Source of the DNA: Nitrobium sp046350935
GTDB lineage: Bacteria; Nitrospirota; Thermodesulfovibrionia; Thermodesulfovibrionales; Dissulfurispiraceae
Direction of reading: 5' to 3'
NCBI GenBank assembly: GCA_046350935.1
Contig: JAXLZK010000003.1
Coordinates: forward strand, 1 to 64,000
Length of the DNA stretch: 64,000 nt
Shown: in pieces, positions 45,129 through 53,589 of the stretch
Position numbering within the stretch: position 1 is the stretch's first letter
How the letters are laid out: each line of letters begins with the position of its first letter
Position numbers and translations under genes: made by a program
Notes under the pieces: generated by a model
Seen by the model: the letters and a program-made list of their open reading frames with translations, nothing else
Told to the model about the DNA's origin: nothing
The model's database searches: none

Positions 45129-46160
45129 TCAGTGGTCATTGAGTGCGTCGATAAGGGCGCGGAGCCGTCCGAAGTCCTTGCGGTTGAAATCAAGGACGAG
45201 CCTCGGGAGCAGGGCGTATTCGGGCTCGTCCTCCTCGGCAGGGAGGGGGCCGGAGAGGATGATTTCGCTCCCGGGCAGAAGGATATCGGCGAAGCGTTCG
45301 CTCAGCTCCCGTAAAAACGGTATGTCGAGGGGAGAGGTCAGGCGCAGGACCAGTTTCTTGTCGACATAGCGCTGGCTGTGGTAGCGGCGGTAAAAGCGGG
45401 AGATTTCCGCTACCGCATCATCCACCGTCTCCACGCGTCTGAACAGGTTGAAGTCGGTAGGGCAGATATACCCGTCTTCCAGGAGCTGCTCCTCGAAAAA
45501 GCGCAGTACGCTTGTCCAATAAGTCCCCCCCGGTTCGTCCACGAGCACGAGGGGCATGGGGTTCCTCTTCCCTGTCTGGATGAGGGTAAGGGTCTCCATC
45601 GCTTCGTCCAGGGTGCCGAAGCCTCCGGGAAAGAGGGCGATGCCGCTGGCTTCCTTGAGAAAGGCCACCTTCCGGTTGAAAAAGTATTTGTAGGTGATGA
45701 GGCGGGGGTTGCCTTCGAGGGTGGGGTTCGGTCTCTGCTCGAAGGGGAGGCGGATATTGACCCCGAAGGAATGCTCGGGGCCCGCCCCCTCGTTTACCGC
45801 CTGCATAATGCCGGCGCCCCCCCCGGTGATCACCATGAATCCCGCCGCAGCGAGCCTGTTCCCGAAGTGTTGCGCCATCCGGTAGACGGGCTCATCCGGC
45901 TTTGTCCGGGCGGAACCGAAGACGGTGATCTTCCGTATATGGCGGTACCGGCCGAATACCTTTGCGGTGAAGCGCATTTCCTTCAGGGTGGAGTTCATCA
46001 GCTTGAGGTCCGCCCGTGTTTCCTCCTCCTGTCCCGCTTTCAGCGCTGCGATGATCATCTCGCGTACATATTCGGGAGTGCGGATGCCTCCTGCGTGCTC
46101 GATCAGGCGGTCGATCTCGTCGTCGATCAGGCTGTTCGTCCTCGAAAAATGGAGATCCAT
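45129..46160 (-). CDS. LOG-family (TIGR00730) nucleotide phosphohydrolase-like protein
   Basis: A 343-residue protein with the LOG motifs GGGAGIMQAVNEGA and PGGFGTLDEAMETLT. Relatives remove ribose-5-phosphate from nucleotides (cytokinin activation in plants, AMP-type nucleosidase activity in bacteria). The N-terminal 80 residues and the C-terminal 90 residues are extensions beyond the core Rossmann domain. It starts 5 bp after the stop of the small protein at 46166-46381, so the two are coupled. Confidence 0.88.
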   Translation of the reverse strand: MDLHFSRTNSLIDDEIDRLIEHAGGIRTPEYVREMIIAALKAGQEEETRADLKLMNSTLKEMRFTAKVFGRYRHIRKITVFGSARTKPDEPVYRMAQHFGNRLAAAGFMVITGGGAGIMQAVNEGAGPEHSFGVNIRLPFEQRPNPTLEGNPRLITYKYFFNRKVAFLKEASGIALFPGGFGTLDEAMETLTLIQTGKRNPMPLVLVDEPGGTYWTSVLRFFEEQLLEDGYICPTDFNLFRRVETVDDAVAEISRFYRRYHSQRYVDKKLVLRLTSPLDIPFLRELSERFADILLPGSEIILSGPLPAEEDEPEYALLPRLVLDFNRKDFGRLRALIDALNDH

Positions 46161-46165
46161 CGCGC

Positions 46166-46381
46166 CTATTCAGCCCTGCCCGCGCGGAGGAGCTCCTCCA
46201 GCCGGGCGATCTTTTCCCGGTAGACCCTGACCTGCTCCTCGTGGTCCTCCCGCAGCGCTTCCGCCATGCCGCTTCCCATATGGGCCGAAGTCTTGATGAG
46301 ACAGAAGGCATAGGTCTCCTCGAGGTCGAGGAGGCATTCCTTGATATAGTCAAGCTCTTTTCTGAGCTCGTCAGTGGTCAT
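46166..46381 (-). CDS. Small helical hypothetical protein
   Basis: A 71-residue protein with ribosome site GGAGGG. It is rich in Leu, Glu and Arg and probably forms a coiled coil (DELRKELDYIKECLLDLEE, then EQVRVYREKIARLEELL). Not recognised. Transcriptionally coupled to the LOG-family gene. Confidence 0.6.
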   Translation of the reverse strand: MTTDELRKELDYIKECLLDLEETYAFCLIKTSAHMGSGMAEALREDHEEQVRVYREKIARLEELLRAGRAE

Positions 46382-46476
46382 AGCCCTCCTTCTCCCTGTC
46401 AGCGGCGCTCCGCATCCTCTGCTCTTTCCCTCTCCTCCTGCTGCTTTTTCGGGCTGAACTCAGCCTATGAGGCGCT

Positions 46477-46659
46477 TCACCCTGTTCCGCAGGAGGCGCT
46501 ATACTTCTGCTTCTGTTTCCGCATGTCCTCATCGAGATGGCACTTCTTGTATTTTTTCCCGCTCCCGCACCGGCAGGGCTCGTTTCTTCCCGGCAACCGT
46601 CCGGCGGCCTCTTCTTCCCGGGCGGCAAACAGAGACAATACTTTCTCCCACAAACCCAT
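46477..46659 (-). CDS. SEC-C motif protein
   Basis: A 60-residue protein with ribosome site AGAGGAGAGG. Residues 23-42 hold the SEC-C zinc motif (PCRCGSGKKYKKCH) known from the SecA C-terminus, where it binds zinc and SecB or ribosomes. The N-terminal part (MGLWEKVLSLFAAREEE) may be an amphipathic helix. Stand-alone SEC-C proteins are common and uncharacterised. Confidence 0.8.
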   Translation of the reverse strand: MGLWEKVLSLFAAREEEAAGRLPGRNEPCRCGSGKKYKKCHLDEDMRKQKQKYSASCGTG

Positions 46660-46954
46660 CGAAAACCTCTCCTCTTGAAGATTGAATCAGGCGGCAGGCC
46701 TGTCCTGTATAGTAGCAGAAGGTTCGCGCTTCCCTCCAGCTGCCGGCAAGGATGCGGGCGTCCCGCAGAGGGAGGGCCTTCCGGACTGCTGCGGGGTCCG
46801 GAGAGGAGGGGCGTGCTTCTTCTCTTCCATCGGGATGTTCCGCTCTTTGTTGCAGAGGCCTGCCGCGTGAAGGGAGTGCGCGCCGGACAGTCGCAGTGCC
46901 CTGGTGTTCTTATATTGTAAAGGATAGACGGGGGGGATGCAATGAACGGCTGCG
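46660..46954. other. Intergenic region without a recognised gene
   Basis: About 295 bp between two - strand genes. Apart from weak -10-like AT segments near 46709 and 46912 I see nothing that could be annotated. Confidence 0.5.
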
Positions 46955-47716
46955 TCAGACGCTCAGAAGGCCGGAAGAGGAATAACGGCCGGCGGTGTGC
47001 AGCACCAGGCCCTTCGGCACGATCTTCCGGTGCGTTTCGAGGGCCAGGGATGGATAGTTGTTCGTCTCGGAGAGGTGGGCGAGGCACGCCCACTTCAGGC
47101 GCGCCCCCTCGCAGAGGAGCTCGGCGGCCTCATAGTTGGAGATATGTCCTCCCGCCCCTTCGATCCGCCGTTTGAGCGAGGGGGGGTAGGGCCCCTTCGC
47201 GAGCAGCACGGGATCATAGTTGCTCTCGATGAAGACTGCATCGAGAGTGGAGATAGTCTGCGGCAGCTCCTTGAAAAGGTGTCCGAGATCTGTCATCACC
47301 CCGAGGCGTTTCTGTCCGTGGGAGACCACGAAGACCGCTCCGTCCTCGCTGTCGTGCGGGGTGGGGATGGTCGTGACGGATACGTCCCCGAAAGAGAGGG
47401 TTCCCCCTGCGAGAAAAAGGTGGATATCGTCCAGTCTCCCCAGGTCCAGCTTCGCTTCGGCGGCGCAGAGGGTGCGGGCGGTTACATAGAGCGGAAGCCC
47501 GTATTTCCTTTGGTACACCCCCGCATAGCGGATATGGTCGGCGTGGTCATGGGAGACGATCACTGCACGGACCGAGCGGATGTCACGGCCGAGGGCGGCG
47601 AGCCTGCGCGCTGCCTCGGCGCCGCAGATGCCGGCGTCGAAGAGCAGACCCACCCCGCCGCATTCCACATAGGTACAGTTGCCGTTGCTGCCCGATTGGA
47701 GGGACGCTGCAATCAT
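46955..47716 (-). CDS. MBL-fold metallohydrolase, YycJ-like
   Basis: A 253-residue metallo-beta-lactamase-fold protein. Zinc motif SHDHADH near residue 55, with later His (TPHDSEDG, HLSETNNYP). N-terminal SLQSGSNGNCTYV and GLLFDAGICG are typical of the YycJ/WalJ subgroup, linked to DNA repair or cell-wall stress in Bacillus. A promoter with extended -10 (TGG-TATACT on the - strand, 47737-47745) and GAGGT site precede it. Confidence 0.87.
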   Translation of the reverse strand: MIAASLQSGSNGNCTYVECGGVGLLFDAGICGAEAARRLAALGRDIRSVRAVIVSHDHADHIRYAGVYQRKYGLPLYVTARTLCAAEAKLDLGRLDDIHLFLAGGTLSFGDVSVTTIPTPHDSEDGAVFVVSHGQKRLGVMTDLGHLFKELPQTISTLDAVFIESNYDPVLLAKGPYPPSLKRRIEGAGGHISNYEAAELLCEGARLKWACLAHLSETNNYPSLALETHRKIVPKGLVLHTAGRYSSSGLLSV

Positions 47717-47799
47717 ACGTGTTCTACCTCGCAGATAGTATACCAGAAAAAAAGGGCGGATACCGCTGCGGCTCCTCCTCCCCCTTGTTGTGGAAATGG

Positions 47800-47828
47800 T
47801 TGGAAGAGAGGAGGGAATGCCCTATACT
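47800..47828 (+). promoter_or_regulatory. Promoter of the PP2C gene
   Basis: TTGGAA, 17 nt, TATACT. The -10 ends 6 nt before ATG 47835, so the transcript probably begins at the start codon. Confidence 0.65.
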
Positions 47829-47834
47829 AGACGT

Positions 47835-48611
47835 ATGAGAGGGCTGACGGACAATTCCGGGGGGGCGAAGGTGCTTCCCCTCGAAGCCGCCTACAGGACC
47901 GACAGGGGGAGGAGGCGCGAAAACAACGAGGACTCCCTGCTGGTCGATCTGGAAAGGGGCGTCTTCCTCCTGGCTGACGGCATGGGCGGCCATAAGGGGG
48001 GCGAGGTGGCCAGCTCCCTCGCGGTGCAGGAGGCCCACTTCTACCTACTGGGCAGACTGGGGCTCGTGCAGGAGAATGCGGAGATGGTCCGCCTCCTCAG
48101 AGAGGCGGTTCTTTATGCGCACTTTCGCGTAAAGGAGAGGGCGAAGAGCGACCCCGCCCTCACGGGGATGGGGACGACCCTGGTTGTTGCGGCGCCCAGG
48201 AGCGAGAACGTCGTGGTGGGCCATATAGGAGACAGCCGCGCTTATCTGGTCCATGACGGCATCCGGCAGATTACCCGGGACCATACGCTGCGGAGCTATT
48301 TCGCCGGACATGCCTTCCCGGCGCGGCGGCATCCCGCCCCGCAACGAACGCACATCCTGACTCAGGCGGTGGGTACTTCCGAAGAGCTTGTTCCCGAAAT
48401 TCATTCGCCGGCTTTCTATCCGGGAGACCTCCTCCTCCTCTGCACGGACGGGCTGACCGACATGCTTGCCGACGAAGACATTGCGGCGGTCCTCAAGGAG
48501 AACAGCGGGCAGCTGGAAAAGGCGGCGGAGGCCCTGGTGGAGGCGGCGAACAACAGGGGCGGCAGGGACAATATCTCGGTCATTCTTGTGCGGTTGGCGC
48601 AGGAAACATGA
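47835..48611 (+). CDS. PP2C-type serine/threonine protein phosphatase
   Basis: A 258-residue phosphatase from ATG 47835, chosen because the -10 box lies only 6 nt upstream; 47817 and 47790 are alternatives. Motifs ENNEDSLLVD, LADGMGGHKGGEVAS, HIGDSRAYLV, LLLCTDGLTD and GGRDNISVILV hold the Asp residues that bind two metal ions. It dephosphorylates Ser/Thr proteins. No kinase gene lies next to it. It is divergent from the MBL gene. Confidence 0.9.
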   Translation: MRGLTDNSGGAKVLPLEAAYRTDRGRRRENNEDSLLVDLERGVFLLADGMGGHKGGEVASSLAVQEAHFYLLGRLGLVQENAEMVRLLREAVLYAHFRVKERAKSDPALTGMGTTLVVAAPRSENVVVGHIGDSRAYLVHDGIRQITRDHTLRSYFAGHAFPARRHPAPQRTHILTQAVGTSEELVPEIHSPAFYPGDLLLLCTDGLTDMLADEDIAAVLKENSGQLEKAAEALVEAANNRGGRDNISVILVRLAQET

Positions 48612-48689
48612 AGCAGCATATAAAAAAGTCCTCCCCGGCAAGCATGAGGAACTTTCCTAATAAAATCAGGTAAGTACCTCGTTTTTTTC

Positions 48690-48718
48690 TTGCAAAAAGG
48701 GGGAGGCATTCGTATACT
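48690..48718 (+). promoter_or_regulatory. Promoter of the riboswitch leader
   Basis: TTGCAA, 17 nt, TATACT. It shares TATACTAGACG with the PP2C promoter. Expected transcript start near 48725. Confidence 0.65.
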
Positions 48719-48869
48719 AGACGGCAGTGAATGCAGCAGGCAGTACGGCGGACCGGGCAGTATATTCAGTTCCGGCAGTTCCAGCTCATGCGGCGACTCT
48801 CTCCCTCCAGCGGCTCTTCACCTGGTCTGATCGATTCCGTACCGTACAGCAGGTCTTTGACAGAAAAGG

Positions 48870-48966
48870 AGCGCATTCGTTTCCGAAAGGGTAAACCCTG
48901 GGTAACCAGGGGGCACAAAGCTACGGGTCCTCGCGTATGACGAAGGATCGCCGGGCTGCCGAAGAG
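48870..48966 (+). promoter_or_regulatory. GEMM (cyclic-di-GMP-I type) riboswitch
   Basis: The segment has GGTAAACC, then a perfect hairpin CCCTGG-GTAA-CCAGGG (48896-48911) with a GNRA loop, the conserved CAAAGCTACGGGTCC (48916-48930), and GGATCGCCGGGCTGCCGA near the 3' end. These are the landmarks of GEMM-I aptamers, where the GNRA loop docks into the second stem. GEMM aptamers sense c-di-GMP or, in a variant, cyclic GMP-AMP. It is followed by a strong terminator, so control is probably by transcription termination. No covariance search could be run. Confidence 0.85.
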
Positions 48967-48997
48967 ACAGAGCCGGTCCTGCACCTGTTCCGGGCAG

Positions 48998-49037
48998 AAC
49001 GAGCCTGTCTCCCTCCAAGGAGACAGGCTCGTTTTTT
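48998..49037 (+). terminator. Riboswitch-controlled terminator
   Basis: A 13- to 15-bp perfect stem (CGAGCCTGTCTCC with GGAGACAGGCTCG), 6-nt loop and a T run at 49032-49037. The segment GAGACAG just after the aptamer (48964-48970) could pair with CTGTCTC of the 5' arm (49005-49011), giving an antiterminator. Confidence 0.92.
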
Positions 49038-49105
49038 GTCGGTGTAACAACGGAAGCAGGGCAGGGTGTGCAGACACACCCTGGTTTTTTCGCAGGAGGC
49101 AAGAA

Positions 49106-50878
49106 ATGGCGCAGCGGCTGAAGGCAGGCAGGAACTGGTCAGGGCAGGCACGGAAGGCCCTCGTATTCATTCGTCCCTATCGCGTCCCGGTGGCGGTCGT
49201 CATGGGGCTTACCCTTGCCGGTGCGGCGCTCGAAGCGCTGGAGCCGCTGGTCATGAAATACTTTTTCGACAAGCTGGGGAGCGGAGTGGAGAGGGCATTG
49301 CTCACCGGGGTCGGAAGCCTCCTGTTTATCGGGATCGTGAGAGAGGGGCTCAACGGCGTCTCGAACTGGATGGCATGGAAGGTCAGGACGGGCGTCAATT
49401 ACGCGCTCCTGGAGGCGACGGTAAGCAGGCTCCACTCCCTCCCGCTGGCCTATCACCGGAAAGAGAGCGTCGGCGGCATCATGACGAAGATGGACAGGGG
49501 GATCAACGGCCTTGTGGGAGCCCTTGCAGAGCTCGCCTTCAATGTGTTGCCCGGAGTAGTGTACCTTGTCCTCTCTCTCGCGGTGATGTTCCGGCTCGAC
49601 TGGAGGCTTTCCCTCGTGGTGCTCTTCTTCGCCCCTTTGCCCGCCCTGATCGGCATGCGGGCGTCGGCTGAGCAGACCCAGCGCGAACGCACCCTCATGA
49701 ACCGCTGGTCGAGGATCTTTTCCCGGCTCAACGAGGTCCTTTCCGGCATCGTGACCGTCAAGTGCTTCGTCATGGAGGACTCGGAGGAGAAGCGCTTCCT
49801 GAAGGACGTGCGCGGGGCGAACGACGTGGTCCTGCGCGGAGTGGGGACCGATACGAAGGTGGGGGCGGCGAAGAACCTCGTCACCATGCTCGCGAGGATC
49901 ATCGCCATAGCCCTGGGCGGGTACCTCGTCTTCAGGGGAGAGATTACGGTGGGAACCGTCGTGGCGTTCCTGGGGTATGTGGGAGGGCTGTTCGGCCCGG
50001 TCCAGGGGCTTACCGGCATCTATCAGACGCTCCGCAAGGCGACCGTCGCCCTCGATACCGTCTTCTCGATCCTCGACGCCCATGACCCCATGAGCGATGC
50101 GCCCGACGCGCGTGCGATCGCGGCGGTGCGCGGCGAGGTCTTTTTCGATGCGGTAAGCTTCGGATACCAGGGGGGGAAGAGCATTCTCCAGGATATCTGC
50201 ATCCAGGTGAAGCCCGGGGAGACGGTGGCCCTTGTCGGGCCCAGCGGCGCAGGGAAAACGACCCTCATGTCCCTGCTCCAGAGGCTGTACGAGCCCTCTT
50301 CCGGCTCTATCCGGGTGGACGGGGTGGATATCAGCCGCCTGAAGCAGCGCTCCCTGCGCCGGCAGATCGGCGTCGTTTCCCAGGACGCCGTCCTCTTTAA
50401 CGATACGGTGCTCAATAATATCGCCTACGGAAGCCCCTGGGCCTCTTACAAGGAAATAGAGGAGGCGGCGCGTATGGCGAATGCGCACGACTTCGTCCTG
50501 CGCTTGCCCGAAGGGTACGGTACGGTGGTGGGAGAAAGAGGGGGCTGTCTTTCCTCCGGCGAAAGGCAGCGGATCACTATCGCACGGGCGCTCCTCAAAA
50601 ATCCTCCTCTGTTGATCCTGGATGAGGCGACTTCGGCGCTTGATGCGGAATCCGAAGCCCTGGTGCAGGAGGCCCTCGCCCGCCTGGTGCGCGGCAGGAC
50701 AACGTTCGTTATTGCGCACCGTCTGTCCACCGTAGTGGGAGCGGACCGCATCCTGGTCCTCAAGGACGGCAGAATAATCGAGAACGGGACGCACCACAAG
50801 CTGATGAACATGGGCGGATATTACGCCTCGCTCGTGCAGCGCCAGACCTGCGGTCTGCTGCTGTCCGAAGCGGCATAG
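49106..50878 (+). CDS. ABC exporter, MsbA-like permease-ATPase
   Basis: A 590-residue half-transporter with ribosome site CAGGAGG. Six membrane helices in residues about 20-310, then an ATPase with Walker A GPSGAGKT (near 380), signature LSSGERQR and Walker B LLILDEATSALD. It works as a homodimer exporting a lipid, peptide or other amphiphile. Placed behind a GEMM riboswitch and terminator, so expression should follow cyclic-dinucleotide level. A small GlpM-like gene follows at 54 bp. Confidence 0.93.
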   Translation: MAQRLKAGRNWSGQARKALVFIRPYRVPVAVVMGLTLAGAALEALEPLVMKYFFDKLGSGVERALLTGVGSLLFIGIVREGLNGVSNWMAWKVRTGVNYALLEATVSRLHSLPLAYHRKESVGGIMTKMDRGINGLVGALAELAFNVLPGVVYLVLSLAVMFRLDWRLSLVVLFFAPLPALIGMRASAEQTQRERTLMNRWSRIFSRLNEVLSGIVTVKCFVMEDSEEKRFLKDVRGANDVVLRGVGTDTKVGAAKNLVTMLARIIAIALGGYLVFRGEITVGTVVAFLGYVGGLFGPVQGLTGIYQTLRKATVALDTVFSILDAHDPMSDAPDARAIAAVRGEVFFDAVSFGYQGGKSILQDICIQVKPGETVALVGPSGAGKTTLMSLLQRLYEPSSGSIRVDGVDISRLKQRSLRRQIGVVSQDAVLFNDTVLNNIAYGSPWASYKEIEEAARMANAHDFVLRLPEGYGTVVGERGGCLSSGERQRITIARALLKNPPLLILDEATSALDAESEALVQEALARLVRGRTTFVIAHRLSTVVGADRILVLKDGRIIENGTHHKLMNMGGYYASLVQRQTCGLLLSEAA

Positions 50879-50932
50879 CGGTGCGGCGGTCCTTGCCGCC
50901 TCAATGTATGTTATTTCTAAGGAGATGTTTTT

Positions 50933-51265
50933 ATGCGCTACCTTTTTTATTTTTTGCTCGGCGGTACGATTACCACCGTCGTTACCTATCTTGCCAGCCA
51001 TTCGCGGGGGCTGCTGGCTGCCTTTGTCTCCAATTTGCCCATTTCCTCGCTCTGCACCTTCCTGCTTATCTATTTCACTACGGGGCAGGACGCCGTCGTA
51101 TCCTATGCGAAGGGGCTCACTACCATGCTCTTTCCGTGGCTTTTTTACATATCCTGCGTGATTTTTCTCACGCCGCGCATCAGCTTTCTCTCGTCGCTGC
51201 TCCTCGGCGTATCCCTTTTCATCCTTATCGCGGGCTATATCGTCCTGCGGAACGGCGCCGCGTAG
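50933..51265 (+). CDS. Small membrane protein, GlpM/DUF3147-like
   Basis: A 110-residue protein with four predicted helices and ribosome site AAGGAG. The first helix and loop (YFLLGGTITTVVTYL) and the AVVSYAKGLTTML segment recall GlpM and the DUF3147 family. Its molecular role is not known. It lies 54 bp after the ABC exporter and probably shares its riboswitch-controlled transcript. Confidence 0.7.
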   Translation: MRYLFYFLLGGTITTVVTYLASHSRGLLAAFVSNLPISSLCTFLLIYFTTGQDAVVSYAKGLTTMLFPWLFYISCVIFLTPRISFLSSLLLGVSLFILIAGYIVLRNGAA

Positions 51266-51285
51266 CTGCGAGCTGCGCGCGGAAA

Positions 51286-51314
51286 TTGACACCGCATCGT
51301 TTCTACAGTACCAT
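51286..51314 (+). promoter_or_regulatory. Promoter of the DUF3243 gene
   Basis: Perfect TTGACA, 17 nt, TACCAT. Transcript start near 51321, about 90 nt before the ATG. Confidence 0.6.
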
Positions 51315-51409
51315 TTTGATAGGATGCGCAAGCACACCCCGGATGACGGGCGGCGGGGAGGGGAATATCCGTTTAACATGCAATGCCGGCGTTCTTGCAA
51401 GGAGGTCCC

Positions 51410-51679
51410 ATGGACAAGATGAAGTGCCTTGAGCTGATGGATTTCTTGAAGGACTGGACGAACTTCAGGTCAAGCCTGCACGAAGGCATCCAGATGGCGC
51501 GGAAATTCGGAGTGTCGGAGGAAGAGATACAAAGCGTTGCGGTGAATGTGGGCGAATTCCTGAACGAGAAAGTCTGTCCGGCATCGAGCGAGGAAAAGCT
51601 GCTGAAGGAAATGTGGGATATCGCCTCCCCCGACGAGAGAAAGGCGCTGGCCACCGTCCTTTTTAAAATGGTGAAGTAG
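51410..51679 (+). CDS. DUF3243-like small protein
   Basis: An 89-residue protein. Start 51410 has ribosome site AAGGAGGT; it reads MDKMKCLELMDFLKDW. The central GVSEEEIQSVAVNVGEFL and C-terminal LLKEMWDIASPDERK resemble DUF3243, a helical family of unknown function found in Bacillus and others. No signal or membrane segment. Confidence 0.75.
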   Translation: MDKMKCLELMDFLKDWTNFRSSLHEGIQMARKFGVSEEEIQSVAVNVGEFLNEKVCPASSEEKLLKEMWDIASPDERKALATVLFKMVK

Positions 51680-51811
51680 CGGGCGTCCCCCTTTCTTTTG
51701 CGCTGCTTCTTCGGCGGCGCCGGGCGTAGAGCGGAGAGGAGAGGACCGGACGGCGGAGAGGGACAGGACGCCCTCTCCTACCGGAAGTATGGGCGGAAGC
51801 CCCCGGGAGTG

Positions 51812-52501
51812 CTACTTGACCGACAGCAGCTCCACCTCGAAAAGGAGGACTGCGTTGGGTCCGATCAGCGGCCCCGCGCCGCGCTCACCGTATGCAAGAT
51901 TCGAAGGAATAAAGAGCTGCCATTTCGACCCTGTCTTCATCATCTGGAGAGCCTCCGTCCAGCCGGGGATCACGCCGTTGACCGGAAAGCTCGCGGGCTG
52001 TCCGCGCTTCTGGGAGCTGTCGAACTCTGTGCCGTCTATCAGGGTGCCCCGGTAGTGTACGGTGACGGTGTCCGTCGCCTTCGGCGTCTTGCCGGTCCCT
52101 GCCTTGATGACCTTATACTGCAGACCGCTGGCGGTCGTCTTCACCCCTTCCTTCTTTTTGTTGGCGGCGAGAAAAGCCTCCCCTTCTTTTTTGTTCTTTT
52201 CCCCGAGCTTTTTCGTCCTGTCCTCCTGCTTTGCCGCCAGCTCTTTCTGGAAAGCCGTCATGGTATCCTGGATTTCCTTGTCGGACAACAGGGGCTTGCT
52301 GTCGGAAAGGGCGTCTTTCAGCCCTTTGGCGAGGGCGTCTGGATCGATATCGATGGATTGCTTCTTCATATTTTTACCGATATCCAGCCCGATACTGTAG
52401 CTGACTTTTTCCTTCTGATTCTTCAAAACCGCCTGCTCGTCCGCGAGCGCCTGGCACGTCAGCAGCCCGACTCCCGCGATCACTGCCGCAAATACTCTCA
52501 T
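51812..52501 (-). CDS. FKBP-type peptidyl-prolyl isomerase (Mip/FkpA-like)
   Basis: A 229-residue periplasmic protein. I start at ATG 52501 because AGGAGGAAG precedes it and a signal peptide follows (ending ALAD); longer starts lack a ribosome site. Residues about 25-115 form the helical dimerisation domain (YSIGLDIGKNM). The FKBP domain has VHYRGTLIDGTEFDSS, VIPGWTEALQMM and LAYGERG. It speeds proline isomerisation during folding of exported proteins. Confidence 0.93.
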   Translation of the reverse strand: MRVFAAVIAGVGLLTCQALADEQAVLKNQKEKVSYSIGLDIGKNMKKQSIDIDPDALAKGLKDALSDSKPLLSDKEIQDTMTAFQKELAAKQEDRTKKLGEKNKKEGEAFLAANKKKEGVKTTASGLQYKVIKAGTGKTPKATDTVTVHYRGTLIDGTEFDSSQKRGQPASFPVNGVIPGWTEALQMMKTGSKWQLFIPSNLAYGERGAGPLIGPNAVLLFEVELLSVK

Positions 52502-52533
52502 TCTTCCTCCTGTCATGAACGTTTTCATCGCAC

Positions 52534-53109
52534 CTATCCGTGTATTTTTTTCAAGAGCCACGCCATATTCTGTCCGAGGTTTTTCATTGTCCGGACGCCC
52601 TCCGCATCGTTCAGCACCTCACCGACCTCCCTGCCGATGCCGAGGTTCCAGTAGCTGGAACCCGGAACGACCATCTGGCCGATCATAAAGAAATAATTGA
52701 TGGAGCTGAGGACGTGCGTCGCTCCCGCGCGGCGCACGGCGACGACCCCCGCCCCCACCTTGCGCCTGAACATATCGTCGTTGGCGCGGGCCACCATGCC
52801 GCACCGCTCGATGAGCGCCTTCAGATTCACCGTCAGGTCGGCAAAATACGTGGGGGAGCCCAGCAGAATGCCGTCCGCCCCGAGCATCTTTTCGATGTGG
52901 CTGTTCATCGCGTCTTTTTCGACCGCGCATTTCCGGTCCTTGCTCGAAAAACATTTATAGCAGGCGATGCAGCCCTGGAGAGACGTACCCGACAGCTGGA
53001 CCATCTCGGTATCGATGCCTTCCCCCCTGAGCTCGTCCAGCACCAGATTCATCAGAATGGCGGTATTCCCGTCTTTGCGGGCGCTTCCATTGAACGCTAC
53101 TACTTTCAT
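52534..53109 (-). CDS. NADPH-dependent FMN reductase / iron-sulfur flavoprotein-like
   Basis: A 191-residue flavodoxin-fold protein. It has the phosphate-binding loop NGSARKDGNTA near residue 6, GSPTYFADLT near 85 and three Cys in CIACYKC near 49. Such proteins reduce flavins or quinones with NAD(P)H. Start 53109 has the strong site GAGGAGGAG. The tiny Cys-rich gene lies 59 bp upstream in the same direction and may be its partner. Confidence 0.87.
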   Translation of the reverse strand: MKVVAFNGSARKDGNTAILMNLVLDELRGEGIDTEMVQLSGTSLQGCIACYKCFSSKDRKCAVEKDAMNSHIEKMLGADGILLGSPTYFADLTVNLKALIERCGMVARANDDMFRRKVGAGVVAVRRAGATHVLSSINYFFMIGQMVVPGSSYWNLGIGREVGEVLNDAEGVRTMKNLGQNMAWLLKKIHG

Positions 53110-53168
53110 AACGGCTCCTCCTCGATTTGGATATGCGCTTTTTACGAATAAAAGCCGCTCCGGAGTGA

Positions 53169-53330
53169 TCAGTACGAACGGAAGAGGGGGATATGGGTCT
53201 TGCCCTTTTTGTCCTTCTTCGTTTTGTTGCATCCGGACGGGTTGCACATGGCACAACGGGTATCGCTGCAGAACTGGCAGAAAGAACAGTCGGGGCAGGG
53301 ATTTTTTTTCGGCGGCGGCTGTTTTTCCAT
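53169..53330 (-). CDS. Tiny Cys-rich protein
   Basis: A 53-residue frame with seven Cys: CPDC, CxxC, CSDTRC, AMC and SGC, starting MEKQPPPKKN and ending HIPLFRSY. The pattern CxxCxxCxxC followed by CxxC suggests two metal sites or an iron-sulfur cluster. The - strand box TATAAT (53339-53344) lies 8 nt before ATG 53330, so the mRNA may be leaderless; ATG 53336 would be too close. The Lys-rich part between the Cys block and the end is basic. Not recognised. Confidence 0.72.
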   Translation of the reverse strand: MEKQPPPKKNPCPDCSFCQFCSDTRCAMCNPSGCNKTKKDKKGKTHIPLFRSY

Positions 53331-53466
53331 GTTCATCAATTATACAACCGCTGCGGCGCCGGCGTAAAGGCCCCTGCTGATCGGCTCCTGATCGGGCCAG
53401 GGGTCCCGCCGGGCGTCCGGCAGTGGCGGTCAATCGGAGCCGACAGAAAACGATGCGCCTCTGAAA

Positions 53467-53496
53467 TTGACTCTTCTGCCCCAAATCTATTAAACT
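53467..53496 (+). promoter_or_regulatory. Promoter of the S1 gene
   Basis: TTGACT, 18 nt, TAAACT, about 90 bp before the S1 start codon. Confidence 0.55.
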
Positions 53497-53589
53497 TAAG
53501 TTCCAATGTTTTTCAGCGCTCCCCATTGTGTTTTTATGCACCTATGAGTGAAGTGCGGAAACGATTCCAAAAAAGGTGAGGTAGAACGT

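Larger units (their letters stand above)
48612..49105 (+). other. Long leader of the ABC exporter operon
   Basis: A 494-bp stretch without a protein gene. It holds a promoter (48690-48718), a cyclic-dinucleotide riboswitch (48870-48966) and a terminator (48998-49037) before the transporter start at 49106. The first 145 nt of the transcript before the aptamer have no recognised element. Confidence 0.8.

Noticed and set aside
48857..48862. Perfect TTGACA in the leader
   Set aside because: No -10 box at 16-18 nt; the following sequence is the aptamer.
48728..48893. 55-codon GTG frame in the riboswitch leader
   Set aside because: No ribosome site, no recognisable product, and it runs into the aptamer; the distance from the -10 does not fit a leaderless start.
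49139..51400. 753-codon open frame on the - strand opposite the ABC exporter
   Set aside because: It has no family motif, no ribosome site and mirrors the codon pattern of the real + strand gene. High G+C keeps antisense frames open.
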